DNA of 64,000 nucleotides, from NCBI GenBank assembly GCA_035540495.1, contig DATLGL010000036.1, forward strand, positions 13,339 through 77,338, written 5' to 3'. The translations under genes were made by a program, and so were the position numbers. Of the stretch, positions 42,466 to 52,417 are shown piece after piece. The notes under the pieces were generated by a model. It was not told the origin of the DNA. It made no database searches and saw only the letters and a program-made list of their open reading frames with translations. The stretch is from DASVEG01 sp035540495. Lineage in GTDB: Bacteria; Actinomycetota; Acidimicrobiia; Acidimicrobiales; CADCTF01. Every line of letters starts with the position of its first letter. Position 1 is the stretch's first letter.

Positions 42466-44385
42466 TCATGGTGCGGGGGGCACCGTCGAAGTCGGGGCTT
42501 GGGTCGTCGTGGTCGACGGCGGCGTCGTGGTGCTCGGCGGGGTCGTCGTGCTCGGCGGGGTCGTCGTGCTCGGCGGGGTCGTCGTGCTCGGCGGCGTCGT
42601 CGTCGGTGGCGTCTCGCCGGTGATCGTCGCCGTCCGCGACGCGGTCATCCCGCAGACCGTGACCGTCACGGTGATCGCGCCTTCCGGAGCGACGATCGTC
42701 GCCGAGGCCACCTCGCTGCGGCTTCCGCCGCTCCAGACGACGAGGAGGTCGCGGCTTCCGCTGCCGCTGCCATCCCATGTCAACGTGGCGATCGTGGAGT
42801 TCGCCACCGCGCCGCAGTCCTTGGCCTTGGCGAGCACGCGCAGGCGGGCCTCAGCCGACCCGACGCCGCCGGAGACCTCGAACTCGAGGCCGATGTTCGC
42901 GGGCGGTTCCTCCGTCGTCGTGGTCTCGGCGACCGTCGACGTGGTCGGTTCGGGATTCGTCGTCGACGGTGGTGGCACCACGATCGGCGGAAGGCTCGGC
43001 TCCGGGTTCTTCGGTGGCTTGTCCGGTCCCTTGTCCTTCACGGTCGTCGATGGCGCCGGAGGCAGGACGGTCGTCGGGACGGCGGTCGTCGGCGCAGGCT
43101 CGCCGAGCAGCGGATCGGCTGGCGCAGGAACTTGAGCAGTCGGGGTCGTCGTCGGTGCGACCGTCGTCGACGGCAGCGACGGCGTGACGGCAGCGGGCTC
43201 GAGCTTCTTCGGAACCGTCGTCGTGGTGACTGCCGGCGCATCAACCGGAGCGGGCGGCGTCGGCGGCGGGGTCGTGGTCGCCTTCTCCTCGAGGAACTCC
43301 GAGGCGGCGGCCGCCGAGCAGTCGCCGACGCAGAGCGAGAGGTCAGCCGCCGAGACGCGCAGGATCCGGATGTCGAGGTCCGGGGCGATCGCCACCGCGG
43401 TGTCGCTCGTCGCCAGCCACAGGAGCCCGCCGTCGGTGTGGATCGTCGCTCCTCCCGCGGCCCCTTCGATCGGCTCGATCGACCCAGGACGACCGAGGTA
43501 TGCCCCAGCGTCGGTCACGGCGACGATGGTGCCGTGCCAGACCGCGAGCCGGCGCACCTCCTCGGGCAGCTCCTGGGGCGACGGCACCCGACCGTCGTAG
43601 GCGGTGACGGTGCGGCCGGTCGCGGCAGCCCACACGCCGCGACTCGCGACGGCCACCTCAGGGTCGATGCGATCCGCGCCGGGCGCCGGGCGCGCCGCCG
43701 AGGCGTCGATGGCGCGCACGCCGGTGTCGTCGCGAACGTGCGCCTCGCCATCGACGATCACCAGCCGCTCGGCGGACGAGTCGACAGCGAAGGCGGTCGT
43801 GGTCCCGTCCGGCGAGACTCGGAACGCGTTCGGCACGGTCGGCCCACCACGGGCCAGGTACCACACGTCTCCCCGAGCATCGGTGACGAGCGCTGTCCCG
43901 TCGGCCACAGGAGACGGCAGTTCCCGACGACCCCGTTCGACCGGTGCGCCACCGACGTCCTCGTCGAACGCCACGAGCGAGACGACCGAACCGTCGATCT
44001 TCAGGATGCCCTCGTCGGTGAGCGCTACCGCCGCTGCGTCGTCGATGCGGACGACCTCGTGCCGAGCGTCGTCGACGACGGCGAACGAATCGCCCGTCGA
44101 CAGCAGCGTTCGGCCGGCCCGCTCGGCTACGAACTCCACGCCGGCCGCAGGCGCATCGAGGTCGGCGTCGGCTTCGATGAGCCCGGAGATGCCGTTCACC
44201 AGGAGAAGGCGGCTCCGGTCGCCGTCGGGGACGGCGAGCCACGTTCGGCCATCGCGATCGGCGGACGTCGCCGACGTCGGAGGCGACGCGAGGGCCACTC
44301 CGCCGGCAGCGAGCGCGGCGAGGCCCGCCACCGCCAAGGTGGCGCGACGGAACCGGCCGACTCGTCCGGGGACCATTGATCTCAT
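42466..44385 (-). CDS. secreted or membrane-anchored Thr/Pro-rich protein with beta-propeller-like and Ig-like parts
   Basis: The 639-residue protein begins with a basic stretch and one hydrophobic segment (RRATLAVAGLAALAAGGVALA), consistent with a signal peptide or anchor. Residues 45-340 look like repeated beta strands (TWLAVPDGDRSRLLLVNG, RTLLSTGDSFAVVDD, GDVWYLARGG), which may form a propeller. A long Thr/Pro-rich linker follows, then an Ig/Fn3-like domain (FEVSGGVGSAEARLRVLAKA... with paired Cys), and a C-terminal TTTPPS repeat. In the corresponding PFNA clusters of other actinobacteria this position holds an Fn3-type surface protein. It is the first gene of the operon. Confidence 0.7.
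   Translation of the reverse strand: MRSMVPGRVGRFRRATLAVAGLAALAAGGVALASPPTSATSADRDGRTWLAVPDGDRSRLLLVNGISGLIEADADLDAPAAGVEFVAERAGRTLLSTGDSFAVVDDARHEVVRIDDAAAVALTDEGILKIDGSVVSLVAFDEDVGGAPVERGRRELPSPVADGTALVTDARGDVWYLARGGPTVPNAFRVSPDGTTTAFAVDSSAERLVIVDGEAHVRDDTGVRAIDASAARPAPGADRIDPEVAVASRGVWAAATGRTVTAYDGRVPSPQELPEEVRRLAVWHGTIVAVTDAGAYLGRPGSIEPIEGAAGGATIHTDGGLLWLATSDTAVAIAPDLDIRILRVSAADLSLCVGDCSAAAASEFLEEKATTTPPPTPPAPVDAPAVTTTTVPKKLEPAAVTPSLPSTTVAPTTTPTAQVPAPADPLLGEPAPTTAVPTTVLPPAPSTTVKDKGPDKPPKNPEPSLPPIVVPPPSTTNPEPTTSTVAETTTTEEPPANIGLEFEVSGGVGSAEARLRVLAKAKDCGAVANSTIATLTWDGSGSGSRDLLVVWSGGSRSEVASATIVAPEGAITVTVTVCGMTASRTATITGETPPTTTPPSTTTPPSTTTPPSTTTPPSTTTPPSTTTTQAPTSTVPPAP
42522..42600 (-). repeat. 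18-bp tandem repeat coding for TTTPPS units
   Basis: The plus strand shows about four to five copies of an 18-bp unit (GTCGTCGTGCTCGGCGGG type) from about 42522 to 42600. It encodes a repeated Thr-Thr-Thr-Pro-Pro-Ser sequence at the C-terminus of the secreted protein. Copy number may vary between strains. Confidence 0.75.
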
Positions 44386-44516
44386 GGTTCGCTTCGCGCG
44401 GCGGCGGGACCTTTCACCAGCACGGCAGGAGCTGACAACAGCGGGGCACGATACGGCTTGAACGGTGCAAATCAGGACGTCCCGCCGTCCTCATCGGCTG
44501 ACGTGGCGCGACCGCT

Positions 44517-44528
44517 TAGTGTCGGACC
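44517..44528 (+). promoter_or_regulatory. TAGTGT -10 hexamer, leaderless start for the acyl-CoA dehydrogenase
   Basis: TAGTGT (44517-44522) lies exactly six bases before ATG 44529, with no ribosome site between. This is one of the clearest leaderless promoters in the window. Confidence 0.5.
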
Positions 44529-45826
<1,298 letters not shown>

Positions 45827-45830
<4 letters not shown>

Positions 45831-46534
45831 CGAGCGGGGAACCCGAACCAGGTCGCCTTGGCGGCCGCGAGCAGCTCGCCCGATGCCGTGAACAACGCGG
45901 TGCCGGCGAGCATCTTCCGCCCGTCGACGCCGATCTGCCACCCGGTGACGATGTGGTCGCGTCCGGCGATCACGTCGTCGTACTGGTCGAAGACGATCCG
46001 GCCGAGAAGCCCGGCGCGGGTGCCCGTCGCGATGAAGGCGAACGCACCGGGGCAGTCGAGCGCCGCCAGCACCCACTGCGGATCGACGACGCCGTCCGGG
46101 CCGGCGTAGTCGGACGAGGGCCGCCAGCTCGCCGCGACCTGCGCCACACCGTCGACGTCCACCGGCCCGGCCGCGATCCGCAGACCGCCCTCGCGCTGAA
46201 AGCCGCAGCCGAAGCACGTCGGGTGCACGCCGCGTCCGTCGTAGTGCGACGGTGAGCCCGGCTCCGCTGCTCGCGCCGCCTCCAGCGTCGGCGGCGCCGG
46301 CACGTCGATCTCGAGCACCGACGGCTCCGATTCCGAGACGACCTCGTCACCGTGCCTCAGCTCGAGCCGGCCGTCACCGGTCTCGACGAGCTCCAGCGGC
46401 GCGTCGAGCGGCGTCGGCCGCTTCAACGTCACCTGCACCGCGCCCTTGGTCCTCGTCGCGAACAACCCGGCCACGTACCCGCCGTGCCCCATCGTCGGCG
46501 GCCCCTGGAAGCCCCCAGCTACCTCGATCTGCAT
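45827..46534 (-). CDS. hotdog-fold thioesterase-like protein
   Basis: The 235-residue protein contains the sequence HPTCFGCGFQREGGLRI (the CFGC/GLRI pattern of a hotdog thioesterase family) and segments that fit a double hotdog (GGFQGPPTMGHGGYVAGLFATR at the N-terminus). It would hydrolyse acyl-CoA thioesters. I chose ATG 46534, where the family-like sequence (MQIEVAGGFQGPP) begins; the open frame upstream is Arg-rich shadow. It converges with the acyl-CoA dehydrogenase gene by a 4-bp overlap and is divergent from the AlkB gene. Confidence 0.7.
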
Positions 46535-46590
46535 GCGCCTCGATACCACCGGGCGACGCCAGGGCGCCATCTCAGGGCAAGCTGGTGCCC

Positions 46591-47253
46591 GTGACGGCCG
46601 CGACGATCGCGATCGACGAGACGGCCGAGATCCGGCGTCTGCAGCTCGACGACACCTCATGGGTCGACGTCGGCCGTGGCTGGCTCACCGGTGCCGACGA
46701 GCTCTACGAGGCGTTGCTGCGCGACGTGTCGTGGCACTCGAGCCGGCTGTTCCGCTACGACCACTGGGTCGAGGAGCGCCGCCTCGGGTCGTACTGGCGT
46801 CGAGGTCTCCCGCTCCCTCACCCTGCGCTCGCCGAGGTGCACAAGGCGCTCCAGCGCCGGTACCGCGCAACCTTCGACGGGTTCGGGATGATCCAGTACC
46901 GCGACGGCCGCGACGGCCAGGCCTTCCATCGTGACACCGACATGCGCTGGCTCGACGACACCGTCGTCGCAATCCTCACGCTTGGCGCCAAGAGGCCGTG
47001 GCTGGTGCGCCCGAAGTCGGCGCGCCATTCGCAGGGGCCGGGCAAGGGAGCGACCCACGACCTCGCCCCCTCGTCGGGCGACCTGATCGTGATGGGCGGG
47101 CGCTGCCAGGCCGACTGGGAGCACTCCGTGCCGTACCTGCCGGGATCGCACGTGGGCGTTCGCATCTCGCTGCAGTGGCGTCATGCAACGAAGACGGGGC
47201 GTCCCTTCATGGGCGCCGGGTACCGCGCGCCGCTGACGTACAGGCGCAGCTGA
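46591..47253 (+). CDS. AlkB-like Fe(II)/2-oxoglutarate dioxygenase
   Basis: The 220-residue protein resembles AlkB-family nucleic acid repair dioxygenases: GFGMIQYRDGRDGQAFHRDTDM has the HxD pair, and HSVPYLPGSHVGVRISLQWRH has the distal His and the RxxxxxR type anchor region (Arg in VGVRIS). It would demethylate alkylated bases in DNA or RNA. GTG 46591 is preceded at 7 nt by CAAGCT, a weak leaderless-like hexamer; a GTG six bases upstream is also possible. It is monocistronic and faces the substrate-binding-protein gene. Confidence 0.8.
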   Translation: MTAATIAIDETAEIRRLQLDDTSWVDVGRGWLTGADELYEALLRDVSWHSSRLFRYDHWVEERRLGSYWRRGLPLPHPALAEVHKALQRRYRATFDGFGMIQYRDGRDGQAFHRDTDMRWLDDTVVAILTLGAKRPWLVRPKSARHSQGPGKGATHDLAPSSGDLIVMGGRCQADWEHSVPYLPGSHVGVRISLQWRHATKTGRPFMGAGYRAPLTYRRS

Positions 47254-47299
47254 CGTCGAGCATGCTCCGATCGTCGCGGATAGCGGCAGTCGGCGCCGC

Positions 47300-48784
47300 C
47301 TATGGCCGGTGCCACCGCCAGACGTCCCATGCGGCCGACAGGCCGTAGGGGTTCGCGCGCAGCGGCGCGACCACGCCGGTCCGCCACGCCACGGTCGCCC
47401 GAGGTCTCCAGATGGGGACGACGAGATCGTCGGCGGCCAGCTTGGCTTCGAGTGCGCCCACCGCGTTGAGATCGCCGGAGTCGGCGGCGGTCGCCAGCGC
47501 GGCGTCGACGCTCTCCCACCGGCACCGCCAGCAGATCGAGGGCGCGTCGTACTCGACGGTGAGCACCGCGTCGAAGCTCCGCTCGGCGAGCCACGGCTCG
47601 ACGCGGTCCGATTCAGCGGCGCGGAGCTCGAACCGGCCTCCCGCCGCGCGCGCCCGCTTCTGCATGGCACGGTGCAGGAGCCCGGTCATGGGCTCCTCGA
47701 TGCGTCCAACGAGGTCGATGGTGTCTCCGTCGATCGGCGCGATGACCGCGTCGGTATCCGGCCCGCGCCAGCCTGCGCCCGACCACGTCGTGTCCTGTGG
47801 CCCGCCGAAGCCGTCGAGGCGTGTGGCTTCGTCGGCGAGCAGGACCGAGACGAACCGGTCGCGATCGATCGTCGAGGTGATGGCGCGGCGGACGTCCGGC
47901 GCGACGCGTTCGGCGTTCACGCGCAGCCCGAACCACCAGCCCCCGTCGGCTGCGGTGCTGTGGATGCTGATGCCGTCGCTGTCCTGCAGGAGCCTCGTGC
48001 GGCGCGGCTCGGCCAGCGGCGCGATCACGTCGACGTCGCCCCTCTGGAGGAGCTGACGGGCCATCGTCGTCTCGGGCACGAGCACGAGCCGCACCTCGTC
48101 GAGCAACGGTCCCTGGCCGCGCCAGCCGGGGTTCGGTCGCAACACCGTCTCGAGCCCCGCCGTCGTGGAGGCGACGGCGAACGGCCCTCCCCACACCCCA
48201 TCTCGCGGCGGGGTGATCGCGTCGGTGGCCGACCACAGCCGTCGCCACCCGGGGAGCGGCTGGGTGAAGCGGAGCGTGATCGTGCCGTCGTCAGCGGGCC
48301 CTTCGACCGCTTCGACGAAGCGTTCGTCGCGCGAACGGCGGAGGTCGTCGGCGGTGATCGGTGATCCGTCCGACCACGCAGCACCCCGGCGGAGCCGGAA
48401 CGACGCCGACCGTCGGTCGTCGGCGGCCCGGTCGGTTCCGGGCTCGACGATGAGCGGTCCCCAGCGACCATCGGGCTTGGCGAAGAACAGCTGGGGCAGC
48501 ACGAGCGAGCGGACGGCCGCGCCGCCGAGCGTCGGCGCGCCGGGCTCGGGAGCACCCCACACGGCGACGCGGACGCTGCCGCCTTCGGCGTGGGCGCCGA
48601 TGGGGTCCTCCACCGCAGGTTCATCGGCGTCGTCAGCCGGGTGCGATCCGGTCGTGCTCGGCGCAGTCGCCGCCGGCGACGCGCCGTCGTCGCTCCGGCC
48701 GGACCGCGTGCATGCTCCCGTCGCTCCGGTGGCCGCGATCGCGGCGACGACGAGGGCTGCGGCGATCAGTCGCCGGCGAGCCAC
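47300..48784 (-). CDS. extracellular solute-binding protein, family 5 (additional, third in operon)
   Basis: The 494-residue protein begins RRRLIAAALVVAAIAATG followed by a Cys (lipobox-like TGAC), so it is probably a lipoprotein. The rest follows family 5 periplasmic peptide/nickel-binding proteins (SFRLRRGAAWSDGSPITADD; LPGWRRLWSATDAITP) but is shorter and more diverged than the first SBP. It is one of two extra SBP genes at the end of the peptide ABC operon, and its start (GTG 48784) overlaps the end of the preceding SBP gene by about 19 bp. It may give ligand variety to a shared permease. Confidence 0.75.
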   Translation of the reverse strand: MARRRLIAAALVVAAIAATGATGACTRSGRSDDGASPAATAPSTTGSHPADDADEPAVEDPIGAHAEGGSVRVAVWGAPEPGAPTLGGAAVRSLVLPQLFFAKPDGRWGPLIVEPGTDRAADDRRSASFRLRRGAAWSDGSPITADDLRRSRDERFVEAVEGPADDGTITLRFTQPLPGWRRLWSATDAITPPRDGVWGGPFAVASTTAGLETVLRPNPGWRGQGPLLDEVRLVLVPETTMARQLLQRGDVDVIAPLAEPRRTRLLQDSDGISIHSTAADGGWWFGLRVNAERVAPDVRRAITSTIDRDRFVSVLLADEATRLDGFGGPQDTTWSGAGWRGPDTDAVIAPIDGDTIDLVGRIEEPMTGLLHRAMQKRARAAGGRFELRAAESDRVEPWLAERSFDAVLTVEYDAPSICWRCRWESVDAALATAADSGDLNAVGALEAKLAADDLVVPIWRPRATVAWRTGVVAPLRANPYGLSAAWDVWRWHRP

Positions 48785-50316
48785 ACCGACGCGGCGTCGA
48801 AGGTGCCGCTGACCGTCAGGCGAAGATCGCGCACCGGCTGGCGAGCGACCCAATGCTGCTGGAACTGGCCGATGGGGATGATCGGCGCCTCGGCGAAGAT
48901 CGCCCGCTCCGCCTGCTCGAAGGCGGCAGCTCTCGCGGCCGGGTCGGTCGATGCTCGACCTTGCACGATCAGCTCGTCGACGCTCGACAGAGCGAAGCCC
49001 GGGAGGTTGTTCGCCGACCCGGACAGGAAGAGCGGCGCGAGGAACGCGTCGACCGCCGGGTACGCAGCGATCCACCCGAGGCGGAAGACGTCCTGTTCGC
49101 CTGATACGGCGAACCGCTCGTAGTCGTCGAGAGGCAGTGGGTGCAGCGTGACGTCGAAGCCCACCGCCTCGAGGTCGGCTTCCATCTGCGCCGCCACCGC
49201 GGCCTGGGCCGCATCGTCTTCGAAGTCGATCGTGATCGGCGGCACGGTGCCGCCGCTCGCCGTCACCTCCCCCAGCAACGTCTTGGCGGCCTCGGGGTCG
49301 TGCACGCACAGATCGCCGCACGTGGCCGGGGGCGCGCCCGGCAGGCCTGCGACCGACAGCGAGGTCATCGGCCGGAGCGCACCGGCGTAGACGTCGTCGA
49401 TGATCTTCTTCGTGTCGATCGCGCGCGCCGCCGCCACGCGAAGCCGAGCATCGGCCCACTTCGGGTTCCGCAGGTTGAAGGCGTAGAAGAGCTCGGCCAC
49501 GTAGCTGCGGAAGTACTTCCGCCCGTAACGAGCGGCCGCTTCGTCGACGCGGCTCAGCGGCACCGGGCTCCAGTCGAGGCGACCTTTGGCGAACTCGTCG
49601 TAGGCCTTGGCCTGATCCGGGAATAGGCGCACCTCGATCCGATCGAGCTTCGTGGTCCGGCCCTTCACGGCTCGCAGCACGATGCGGTCGTCGTCCCGCT
49701 CCGCAACGGTGTACGCCCCGCTCCCGGTCGGACGGTCGTCGAAGTCGGCTGCGCCGACGTCTGCCCTCGACACGACCCCGAGCCCCGGATGCGACAGGGC
49801 CGACGGCAACGAGCCCCAGGGCGCGGTCAGCTGGATCGCGACGACGTCGTCGCTCATCGCCGTGACACCTGCCAACTCGGTCGCCGTGCCGTCGACAGCT
49901 GCCTCACGCCATCCGACGACGGGTTCGAGCAGGTCGGCGACGCGCGAACCCGACGAACGGAGGACGGCGCGGTCGAACGTCGCCTCCACGTCGAACGCGG
50001 TGATGGGCTCGCCGTCGGAGAACGTCGCGTCGGTGAGCTGGAACTCCCACCGGAGGCCGTCGTCGCTCGTCGTCCACGACTCGGCCAACCCCGGAAGCGG
50101 CTCCGCCGTGTCGGGGTCGATGGTCACGAGGGTGTCGAAGAGCTGCTCCGCGATCATCTGCTCGTCGACCGTCCCGGCCTTGATCGGATCGAGCGACGCC
50201 GGCCGGACGAGCCCCATCTGGAAGGGCGCGGCGCGCTCACCATCACCGCCACCCCGACCGAAGGAGCATCCGCTCGTGCTCAGCGCGACGGCCAGGGCGA
50301 CAGCGAGCACGCGCAT
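48766..50316 (-). CDS. extracellular solute-binding lipoprotein, family 5 (second SBP)
   Basis: The 516-residue protein has a lipoprotein signal (MRVLAVALAVALSTSGC, Cys in the box) and the full SBP_bac_5 layout: PLPGLAESWTTSDDGLRWEF, DATFSDGEPITAFDVEATFDRA, and the typical end IAAYPAVDAFLAPLFLSG. I prefer ATG 50316, which begins the signal sequence, over longer starts. It lies 32 bp after the OppF-like gene in the same direction. It would bind a peptide, metal chelate or opine and deliver it to the OppBC-like permease; its ligand is unknown. Confidence 0.82.
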   Translation of the reverse strand: MRVLAVALAVALSTSGCSFGRGGGDGERAAPFQMGLVRPASLDPIKAGTVDEQMIAEQLFDTLVTIDPDTAEPLPGLAESWTTSDDGLRWEFQLTDATFSDGEPITAFDVEATFDRAVLRSSGSRVADLLEPVVGWREAAVDGTATELAGVTAMSDDVVAIQLTAPWGSLPSALSHPGLGVVSRADVGAADFDDRPTGSGAYTVAERDDDRIVLRAVKGRTTKLDRIEVRLFPDQAKAYDEFAKGRLDWSPVPLSRVDEAAARYGRKYFRSYVAELFYAFNLRNPKWADARLRVAAARAIDTKKIIDDVYAGALRPMTSLSVAGLPGAPPATCGDLCVHDPEAAKTLLGEVTASGGTVPPITIDFEDDAAQAAVAAQMEADLEAVGFDVTLHPLPLDDYERFAVSGEQDVFRLGWIAAYPAVDAFLAPLFLSGSANNLPGFALSSVDELIVQGRASTDPAARAAAFEQAERAIFAEAPIIPIGQFQQHWVARQPVRDLRLTVSGTFDAASVWLAGD

Positions 50317-50348
50317 ATGCGGGTGGACGCTACCGACGGCGCGCCGGC

Positions 50349-51362
50349 TCAGACGACCTCTTCGACCCTCGCGTAGTGACACGCCGCCGGATGGCCCTGA
50401 CCTCGATCGACGAGCGCAGGCACCTCGTCGATGCACCGCTGGCGCTCGCCCTCACTGAGCTCGTTCGCGAACACCTGGCACCTCGTCCGGAAGCGGCACC
50501 CGGAGGGCGGGTCGATGGGGCTCGGGATGTCGCCCTGCAGCAGGATTCGCTTGCGCTGCCGCTCGCGCTTCGGGTCGGGCAGCGGGATCGCCGAGAGGAG
50601 TGCCCGGGTGTACGGGTGGGCCGGGCGTTCGTAGATCTCGCGCCGGTCGCCGATCTCCATGATCTGGCCGAGGTACATCACGGCAACCCGGTGGGAGATG
50701 TGGCGAACCACCGAGAGGTCGTGCGCGATGAACATGTAGGCGATGCCCAGCCGAGACTGGAGGTCTTCGAGCAGGTTGAGGATGCCGGCCTGGATCGAGA
50801 CGTCGAGGGCGGACACGGGTTCGTCGAGGATGAGCAGCTTCGGCTCGAGGGCAAGGGCACGGGCGATCCCGATGCGCTGACGCTGCCCACCCGAGAACTC
50901 GTGCGGGTAGCGGTTCGCGTGCTCCGGGTTGAGGCCGACCGTGCGGAGCAGGCCGGCGACCTTCTCGGCGCCGTCCTTCCCGAACTTGCCGTGGATGTGG
51001 AGCGGCTCGCCGACGATCGCCGACACCGGCATCCGGGGGTCGAGCGACGCATACGGATCCTGGAACACGATCTGGATGTCGCGGCGGACCTTCCGCAGCT
51101 CCTTCCTGCTCATCGTCGTGAGCTCCTGGCCATCGAAGACCACCGAGCCCGAGGTCGCCGGCGTCAACTGCAGGATCGTCCGACCGAGGGTCGACTTGCC
51201 GCAACCCGACTCGCCGACGACGCCGAGCGTCTCGTTGGGATGGAGGTCGAACGAGACGCCGCTGACGGCCTGCACCTCCGCGACGGTGCGCTGGATGACG
51301 CCGCCGCCGGTGACGGGGAAGTTCTTGACGAGGTCGTTCACCTCGAGCAGGGGCTGCGTCAC
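50349..51362 (-). CDS. peptide/nickel ABC transporter ATP-binding protein (OppF-like)
   Basis: The 337-residue protein has Walker A VVGESGCGKSTLG, the ABC signature EFSGGQRQRIGIARAL, Walker B LLILDEPVSALDVS, and the OppF C-terminal domain with CRFRTRCQVF (iron-sulfur-type cysteine segment) that is typical of peptide transport ATPases. GTG 51362 overlaps the stop of OppD (GTGA). It pairs with OppD to power the OppBC pore. Confidence 0.9.
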   Translation of the reverse strand: MTQPLLEVNDLVKNFPVTGGGVIQRTVAEVQAVSGVSFDLHPNETLGVVGESGCGKSTLGRTILQLTPATSGSVVFDGQELTTMSRKELRKVRRDIQIVFQDPYASLDPRMPVSAIVGEPLHIHGKFGKDGAEKVAGLLRTVGLNPEHANRYPHEFSGGQRQRIGIARALALEPKLLILDEPVSALDVSIQAGILNLLEDLQSRLGIAYMFIAHDLSVVRHISHRVAVMYLGQIMEIGDRREIYERPAHPYTRALLSAIPLPDPKRERQRKRILLQGDIPSPIDPPSGCRFRTRCQVFANELSEGERQRCIDEVPALVDRGQGHPAACHYARVEEVV

Positions 51363-52417
51363 GACTGGTCCGCCTCCGCCACGTCGTCGACGGAGGTCGT
51401 GTCGAAGACCTCCTGCGCCCGCACGTCGCCCTTGAGCTCCTCCCAGAAGTGGCACGCGGCGGAGTGGCCGAAGCCGTCGGTCGGATACAGCGGCGGCTCC
51501 TCGGTGAGGCAGCGCTCGCGCGCCATCGGGCACCGAGGCTGGAAGGGGCACCCGGGCGGCAAGTTGAGCAGCGAAGGCGGCGACCCCGTGATCGGCGTCA
51601 GCCGCTCCTTGTTGTCGGCGTCGAGGCGCGGTAGCGAGCCGAGCAGACCCACCGTGTACGGCATGCGGGGACGGTCGTAGATGTCGTCGACGGTCCCGAT
51701 CTCCACCGGGCGGCCGGCGTACATCACCATCACCTTGTCCGACATGTTGGCCACGACACCCAGATCGTGGGTGATGAGGATCAGCGCGGCGTGGGTCTCG
51801 GCTTGCACGTTGCGGAGCGTGTCGAGGATCTGGGCCTGCACGGTGACGTCGAGGGCGGTGGTCGGTTCGTCGGCGATGATGACGTCCGGGTCGTTCGCCA
51901 TCGCCATCGCGATCATCGCCCGCTGACGCATGCCGCCCGAGAACTCGTGGGGATAGCTGTCGGCCCTGCGGCCGGCCTGGGGGATGCCCACACGGTCGAG
52001 CGCGGCGACGGCGCGCCGCCACGCGTCTTGCTTCGCGTACTCCCCCGTCGACATGATCGCCTCGGCGATCTGCGCGCCGACGCGATGGACCGGGTTGAGC
52101 GACGTCATCGGGTCCTGGAAGATCATCGCGATCTTCTTGCCGCGGATCCGGTTCAGGTTCGCCGCGTCCATGGTGAGGAGCTCCTCGCCGCGGAACTTCG
52201 CCGATCCGCTGACCGCCGCCGTCCGGGGCAGGAGCCCCATGAGCGCCATCGACGACACCGACTTCCCCGAGCCCGACTCACCGACGATGCCGAGCACCTC
52301 GCCCGGCGACAGGTCGTAGCTGACTCCTCGCACCGCACGGACGGTGCCGTCCTCGGTCCGGAACGACACGTGGAGGTCGTCAACGACGAGCAGCGGCTCG
52401 TTCTTCGAGATCGGCAT
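51359..52417 (-). CDS. peptide/nickel ABC transporter ATP-binding protein (OppD-like)
   Basis: The 352-residue protein has Walker A IVGESGSGKSVSS, signature EFSGGMRQRAMIAMAMA, Walker B VIIADEPTTALDVT, and the OppD C-terminal part with CPFQPRCPMARERC. ATG 52417 overlaps the permease C stop by one base (TGATG), so translation is coupled. It is the first ATPase of the operon, as usual for opp/dpp/nik systems. Confidence 0.9.
   Translation of the reverse strand: MPISKNEPLLVVDDLHVSFRTEDGTVRAVRGVSYDLSPGEVLGIVGESGSGKSVSSMALMGLLPRTAAVSGSAKFRGEELLTMDAANLNRIRGKKIAMIFQDPMTSLNPVHRVGAQIAEAIMSTGEYAKQDAWRRAVAALDRVGIPQAGRRADSYPHEFSGGMRQRAMIAMAMANDPDVIIADEPTTALDVTVQAQILDTLRNVQAETHAALILITHDLGVVANMSDKVMVMYAGRPVEIGTVDDIYDRPRMPYTVGLLGSLPRLDADNKERLTPITGSPPSLLNLPPGCPFQPRCPMARERCLTEEPPLYPTDGFGHSAACHFWEELKGDVRAQEVFDTTSVDDVAEADQS

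Noticed and set aside
42522..42600. Tandem repeats considered as a CRISPR array
   Set aside because: Units are 18 bp without spacers and lie in frame inside a coding region, giving a protein repeat.
32723..44385. Complete ESX/type VII secretion locus
   Set aside because: Only an EccC/EssC-like ATPase with a ubiquitin-like domain is present; no WXG100, EccB, EccD, EccE or mycosin genes are in the window. The term 'type VII-like' is limited to the motor.
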